Shown here piece by piece: positions 5,137 through 8,580 of a stretch of 8,580 bases of DNA; the stretch's first letter is position 1, and every line of letters begins with the position of its first letter. The stretch covers positions 1-8,580 of the forward strand of contig JBAZSR010000165.1 in NCBI GenBank assembly GCA_041662295.1, written 5' to 3'. Made by a program: the position numbers and the translations under genes. This DNA comes from JACQWX01 sp041662295 (GTDB taxonomy: Bacteria; Elusimicrobiota; Elusimicrobia; UBA1565; UBA9628). The notes under the pieces were generated by a model, which saw only the letters and a program-made list of their open reading frames with translations, was not told where the DNA came from and did not search any database.

Positions 5137-5749
5137 AACGGCATTTGGGCTTTCCGCCGATGCCGAAGAACGACGTGGAGCCGTATTTCTCGGGATTGCG
5201 GAAGTTCACCAGCAGAGCGAGGATGGGGTCTTTGGCCTGGAAGAAGAAGCGGACCGGAGGCTTCTTGCGGCCGGGCTTAGGCTCGAGTTGGATCACGGTG
5301 AGGGAGAACTCGGTGCGCAGTTCGCACTCGGTGCAGTTGGTCTCCTTCATCAGGAAGGCGACCTCCTCGTCCTTGCGTTCCACGAATCCCATGTCGCGCA
5401 GGAGCTTGAGGGCCTTCTCGGTCAGGACATCGGCGTCCCCGCAGTTCTCCTCCGGGACCTCGCCGTAGCGCCGCAGGTTGCCCTTGCGCTCGCCTTCCGC
5501 GAGCCGCTTGAGGGTCAGCAGTTCGAGGCGCTTGGCGAGGAAGGGGTGGAGGAGACGGTCCGGCAGGGTCGCGGTGTCGATGGCGAGGAAGTAGGGCACG
5601 GAGTCCGGCGGCAGATCGGCGACCTGAGCCTTCAGGAAGAGCTCCACGAGCTTGACCGCCTCGGGGTCCTGCTTGGACTTGGAGGATGCGGCAAGGGCCG
5701 GAGGCCCGAGACCGCAGGAGAACAGCAGGACGAGCAGGGCCGCCTTCAC
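5132..5749 (-). CDS. Small secreted protein with four cysteines, function unknown
   Basis: The product has 205 residues. A Sec signal peptide (MKAALLVLLFSCGLGPPALA) with a likely cut after A20 or A21 is followed by a mostly helical, charged mature protein. Mature cysteines are C103, C139, C142 (NCTEC) and C203, three residues from the end, which suggests two disulfides in the periplasm or outside the cell. The C-terminal half alternates hydrophobic and basic strands (VRFFFQAKDPILALLVNF). The GTG start at 5749 overlaps the TGA of the ligase-type gene by 4 bp, a translational coupling arrangement, so the two products are probably made together. The stop codon falls inside a mobile-element repeat copy, so the original C-terminus may have been altered by a few residues. 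I do not recognise a family. Confidence 0.8.
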   Translation of the reverse strand: MKAALLVLLFSCGLGPPALAASSKSKQDPEAVKLVELFLKAQVADLPPDSVPYFLAIDTATLPDRLLHPFLAKRLELLTLKRLAEGERKGNLRRYGEVPEENCGDADVLTEKALKLLRDMGFVERKDEEVAFLMKETNCTECELRTEFSLTVIQLEPKPGRKKPPVRFFFQAKDPILALLVNFRNPEKYGSTSFFGIGGKPKCRY

Positions 5750-7593
5750 CGCTTCCCCCCCGGGCCCGGCGACACGGCCTTGGAGAGGGCCTCCCAGCGC
5801 TTGGCGTCGAAGGCGAGGATGATCTCGTCATAGCCGCCGTGCATCGGGAAGACAGCGGTGTCGAAGCGGCGGCGCGTCTGGGACAGCTCCTCGCGGGCGA
5901 GGTCGGACCGGCCCGAGCGCCACAGGAGCTCGGCCAGCAGGATGCGGGCGTTGTAGAAATCAGGCTCGAGCCTGAGGCTCTCGCGCAGACGCTCGATGGC
6001 CTCAGCCGGCCGGCCGGACCTCAGATGCGTCTCGGCCGCCATGGCCGGGTGCACGGCGTTGTACGGGTTGAGCCGTTCCGCGGCCGCGAACTCCCGCAGG
6101 GCCGCCTCAGGACGCGGCGGAGAGGCCCTCAGGTAGGCGCGTGCGAGCACGGAGCGGAGGTGGTCGTCGTCCGGCGCCAGGCGTACCGCGGCCCTGGCCG
6201 CGGCGATCCGGGCTTCAGCGTCGAGGCCGGACCAAGCCAGGCTCGTCAGACGCTCGGAGAGCCTCCCCGGGATCCAAGCGGTCAGCGTGAAGGCGAGCCC
6301 CAACCCGACCACGACCCTCTGCCAGCAAAGAGCCGGCAGCGGCCTGGCGCCAGGAAGGGGCCTGGCGCCAGGGCGCCAGGTCGCTGAAGGTGCAGGACGT
6401 TCTCCTTCCACCGGAAGCGGCCTGGCCACAGCCAAGGCTGAGAAGTAGACCATGGCCAGGGCAGGCAGGTGGAGCATGTTGTCCACCAGGAGGTGGCAGG
6501 ACATGGCGGCAAACGCGCCCAAGCCGGCTTCCCGGAAGCACGCATCCGCCTCAGCGTCGGCCGAGCTGTCCAGGCCTGGCGCCAGGGCGCCAGGTCGCTG
6601 AAGGCGCAGGTCGTACTCCGCTCGCCGGAAGCGGCCTCCGGCGAACAGGGCCCAAAGCCCGGCTAGGAGGAAGAATAGCCCGGGCCAGCCTGCCTCGGCC
6701 GCGGCCTGCAGGGGCTCGCTGTGGCTGCGGTCCGTGAGGAAGCCGTAGTTCGTGCCCTGGCCGGAAGAAAAGTTGTGCCGCACGAACCCTTGCTGGAAGC
6801 TGCCCAAGCCCGTGCCCCAGAGGGGCTGCTCCGCGGCCAGGGTGAGCGCGACGGCCCAGATCTGCGGCCTCTTGAAGACAAAGCCCTTGTCGCGCTTGAG
6901 GACGCTCTCCCAGACCCCCTCAGGCACGAGCAGGCCGGCCGCGACCAGGACCGCCGCGGCCCAGCCCAGCCAGCGTCCCCGGCCGCTCCGCAGGAGGCAG
7001 AAGGCTCCGGCTGCCGCGGCAGCGGCCAGGCCTCCGCGGCTGCGGCTGGCCACAAGCCAGGCCAGGGCCATGACGCCGACGAAGGCCAGAATGAGCCTCT
7101 CCCGCCTGGAAAGGCCGGCCGCGCCCATCGGACCGAATAGCCCGCTGAAGGCTGCTCCGGCCAGGCCGGCCAGGACGAAAGCGTTGTAGTTGTAGTATGG
7201 AGGAATGAACCCGGTCCAGGGATAGGATTCCCGCGGGATGAGCAAGGAGCCTGCCATGAGCGCCAGCCCCGAGCCGACGAGGGTCCAGAGCCATATCCGG
7301 CGCTCCCCTGCGCCCCAGAGCGAGCGGGCCATGAAGAAGAAGGCCGAGACTCCGAGCCAGACCGAAAGGGGATAGACGGCCTTGAGGGGCTGGGCCGAGG
7401 CCGCGGCCGAGAGCCCCAGCCAGACGAGGAAGCATGCCCACACCCCCGCGCCCGGTCCCAGGGAAACACGGCGCTGCCGCCACGCCAGGACCCACACCAA
7501 GCCGAGGCCGGCCGTGCCTGCCCAGGGGTGGCGCAGGCCTCCGGCCATAAGCCCGGCCGGCAGGAGGAAGAGGAGGATCAGAGGGATGTTCAC
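5746..7593 (-). CDS. O-antigen ligase/polymerase-type (Wzy_C/PglL-like) membrane protein with C-terminal TPRs
   Basis: The product has 615 residues. Roughly ten hydrophobic helices span residues 4-390, plus one more at about 425-442. The Wzy_C signature is present: SRSRGG at 183-188, GTGLGSFQQGF at 260-270 and HSEPLQAAAEAGWPG at 291-305, the last carrying the His in the large periplasmic loop. A TPR region follows (about 460-575: LARAYLRA, AALREFAAAERLNP, AIERLRESLRLEP). The family polymerises glycan chains or transfers undecaprenyl-linked glycan to lipid A or protein; the TPR tail favours a ligase acting on a protein partner. The GTG start lies 13 bp after the helicase-like gene, and the end overlaps the secreted-protein gene by 4 bp, so it is mid-operon. 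Two copies of a ~65-bp palindromic repeat are inserted in loop-coding parts (residues ~319-341 and ~391-412). The exact substrate cannot be told from sequence. Confidence 0.87.
   Translation of the reverse strand: MNIPLILLFLLPAGLMAGGLRHPWAGTAGLGLVWVLAWRQRRVSLGPGAGVWACFLVWLGLSAAASAQPLKAVYPLSVWLGVSAFFFMARSLWGAGERRIWLWTLVGSGLALMAGSLLIPRESYPWTGFIPPYYNYNAFVLAGLAGAAFSGLFGPMGAAGLSRRERLILAFVGVMALAWLVASRSRGGLAAAAAAGAFCLLRSGRGRWLGWAAAVLVAAGLLVPEGVWESVLKRDKGFVFKRPQIWAVALTLAAEQPLWGTGLGSFQQGFVRHNFSSGQGTNYGFLTDRSHSEPLQAAAEAGWPGLFFLLAGLWALFAGGRFRRAEYDLRLQRPGALAPGLDSSADAEADACFREAGLGAFAAMSCHLLVDNMLHLPALAMVYFSALAVARPLPVEGERPAPSATWRPGARPLPGARPLPALCWQRVVVGLGLAFTLTAWIPGRLSERLTSLAWSGLDAEARIAAARAAVRLAPDDDHLRSVLARAYLRASPPRPEAALREFAAAERLNPYNAVHPAMAAETHLRSGRPAEAIERLRESLRLEPDFYNARILLAELLWRSGRSDLAREELSQTRRRFDTAVFPMHGGYDEIILAFDAKRWEALSKAVSPGPGGKR
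6341..6423. repeat. Intragenic palindromic repeat, copy A (with a partial tandem copy)
   Basis: The unit at 6359-6423 aligns without gaps to copy B (6573-6637) with 7 mismatches in 65 bp. It begins with a perfect inverted repeat, CCTGGCGCC/GGCGCCAGG separated by AG. A partial copy of its first bases (GGCCTGGCGCCAGG) lies 18 bp before it at 6341-6354. In the host gene it encodes an Arg/Pro-rich stretch (residues ~391-420) between a membrane segment and the last hydrophobic helix. Confidence 0.9.
6573..6637. repeat. Intragenic palindromic repeat, copy B
   Basis: This is the second copy of the ~65-bp repeat, 214 bp from copy A. The offset is not a multiple of three, so this copy is translated in a different frame and gives RRAEYDLRLQRPGALAPG at residues ~323-340, unlike the peptide from copy A. 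Both lie in predicted loops, so the open frame is preserved. Confidence 0.9.
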
Positions 7594-7606
7594 GGCCCCG
7601 GGCCGC

Positions 7607-8580
7607 TCAGTGACCGCCGCCTTCGAGGCCGCGCAGCTTGGGGTCGAACCTGGTGCCCTTCTCGCCGACCGAGGAGGAGCGCAGCTGCTCGAGCTCGACG
7701 TCGAGCTGTTTGGCGTCCAGCGCGTCCTTGACCGCCTTGTTGTACCTGCCGACGAGCTCGGAGCGCGTCCTGGCCACGGAAGGCTGGGCCAGGTATTCCT
7801 GGAACGCGGGCCAGTCCAGGGACAACCCGCGCTGCTTGGCGTAGGCCTGGACCTGAGCGTCGCCGCGGAGCTCGGCGAACACGGGGTCCTGCCGGACCAT
7901 CTCGGCGAAGATGGGGTTGCTCTGGACGCCCTTGACGTCCATGACGAGGGTGAAGTTGCGCACGGCGTTGGGCAGGACCCGGGCCACGTCGATGCGGCCC
8001 TGGGCCTGAAGGAGGTGCACGGCCGACATGTCGTGCGGGTCGATGACGAGCATCTCGTAGTTCGTGTAGCCCTTGAAGGCCTTGGGATCCGGGTTCTCGC
8101 GGTCGCCCTTGAAGTTGAGGTCCAGGCCCCGGCCGCCCACCCGGGTATCGAGCAGGAGGAACTTGACCTCGCCGGAGTTCAGGCCGTCGAGGTTCATCTG
8201 GCCGGTGACGTTGGCCTGAGGCCTGTTCTCCCGGAGCCACTCCGTGTCCGAGAAGACCTGGGCGATCTCGCTCTTCTTGGCGAGCCCGTTCTTGATGAGG
8301 TAGTTCCGGACCTCCCGCAAGGCGCGGGTGTCCGGCAGGGAGAGCACGGTCAGGCTCGTGTTGCCGGGCTGGTTCTTCCTCAGGCCCTGGAGGTAGGAGC
8401 GCACCCCGTCGGCCGACGGGGCATCGGAGATCCTGACCACGGCCTGGCCCTCGCTGCCCACCCCGGCCTTGTCGAACCACGCCTTGACCGCCGGGGGCAC
8501 GCCCTTGGCCTGGGGCTTGACCACCACGAGGTCCTGGGAGAGCTGGGCGCCGGTCTTGGGAGCCTCGGAGATGCGGCCGA
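7607..8580 (-). CDS. SecA-like helicase C-terminal domain protein, 5' end off-window
   Basis: The frame is open to the window edge and 323 residues are visible; the true start lies upstream beyond 8580. The order of elements fits the second RecA-like domain of SecA and other SF2 helicases: a strand-helix block SLTVLSLPDTRALREVRNYL (motif IV region), KFLLLDTRVGGRGLDLNF near 8155-8105 (motif V, compare the GRGTDI of SecA), and YEMLVIDPHDMSAVHLLQAQGRIDVAR near 8050-7979 (motif VI, compare Q-x-x-GR-x-GR; the second GR is altered). A charged helical tail of about 130 residues ends in GGGH. The ATPase N-terminal half (Walker A/B) would be off-window, so activity cannot be judged. The ligase-type gene starts 13 bp downstream, implying one operon. 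This is not ordinary SecA: preprotein-binding and zinc-binding tail motifs are not visible. It may be the last domain of a larger multidomain protein. Confidence 0.7.
   Translation of the reverse strand, partial: GRISEAPKTGAQLSQDLVVVKPQAKGVPPAVKAWFDKAGVGSEGQAVVRISDAPSADGVRSYLQGLRKNQPGNTSLTVLSLPDTRALREVRNYLIKNGLAKKSEIAQVFSDTEWLRENRPQANVTGQMNLDGLNSGEVKFLLLDTRVGGRGLDLNFKGDRENPDPKAFKGYTNYEMLVIDPHDMSAVHLLQAQGRIDVARVLPNAVRNFTLVMDVKGVQSNPIFAEMVRQDPVFAELRGDAQVQAYAKQRGLSLDWPAFQEYLAQPSVARTRSELVGRYNKAVKDALDAKQLDVELEQLRSSSVGEKGTRFDPKLRGLEGGGH

Larger units (their letters stand above)
4091..5137 (-). mobile_element. Transposase unit bounded by palindromes (IS200/REP-type, probably decayed or domesticated)
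   Basis: The unit comprises one Y1-family transposase-like gene (4124-5017), a 61-bp quasi-palindrome at its 3' end, and a 63-bp hairpin plus short repeats at its 5' flank. It occupies the entire space between two convergent genes, and the outer repeats share bases with both of their stop codons (4090-4092 and 5132-5134). I see no terminal inverted repeats or target-site duplication joining the two ends, as expected for single-strand Y1 elements, which use subterminal hairpins. The exact boundaries are therefore an estimate. The transposase active site appears lost, so present autonomous mobility is doubtful. Confidence 0.6.

Overview
The window is high-GC bacterial DNA with densely packed genes, mostly on the minus strand. 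No marker gene fixes the taxonomy. The repetitive, Ala/Gly/Pro/Ser-rich secreted proteins, the SecA-like helicase fragment outside a normal secA context, the PglL/Wzy-type ligase with TPRs and the TnpA_REP-type transposase together fit an uncultured environmental Gram-negative. Elusimicrobiota is my best guess at low confidence; Myxococcota or other deep-branching groups are not excluded.

Layout. (1) Positions 1-1953, minus: most of a membrane sensor histidine kinase (Cache-type sensor, HAMP, PAS, HisKA, start of the ATPase domain), cut by the window edge. (2) 2016-3344, minus, just upstream of it: a secreted low-complexity protein with a hydrophobic C-terminus. (3) 3509-4092, plus, divergent from it: a two-gene unit of a small DUF1232 membrane protein, with a perfect TATAAT six bases before its ATG, and a small lipoprotein with a twin CX3C motif. 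(4) 4091-5137: a mobile-element-like unit that fills the whole gap between two convergent genes. It holds a REP-associated-type Y1 transposase whose HUH histidines and catalytic tyrosine all appear to be replaced. A 61-bp quasi-palindrome lies at its 3' end and a 63-bp hairpin with perfect 30-bp arms lies upstream of its start. (5) 5132-8580, minus: a tightly packed operon of a SecA-like helicase C-terminal domain protein (5' end off-window), an O-antigen ligase/polymerase-type membrane protein with TPRs, and a small secreted Cys-containing protein. The last two overlap by 4 bp.

Functionally, the lower operon looks like cell-envelope or export work: a SecA-like motor fragment, a periplasmic glycan ligase or polymerase, and a secreted partner. 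The kinase could sense a periplasmic ligand, but no response regulator is visible. The most unusual structural points are the apparently catalytically dead transposase between two large palindromes, and a ~65-bp palindromic repeat present twice inside the ligase gene and translated in two different reading frames. Several operon-leading genes also carry a -10-like hexamer 6-8 bases before the ATG, which hints at leaderless transcripts.
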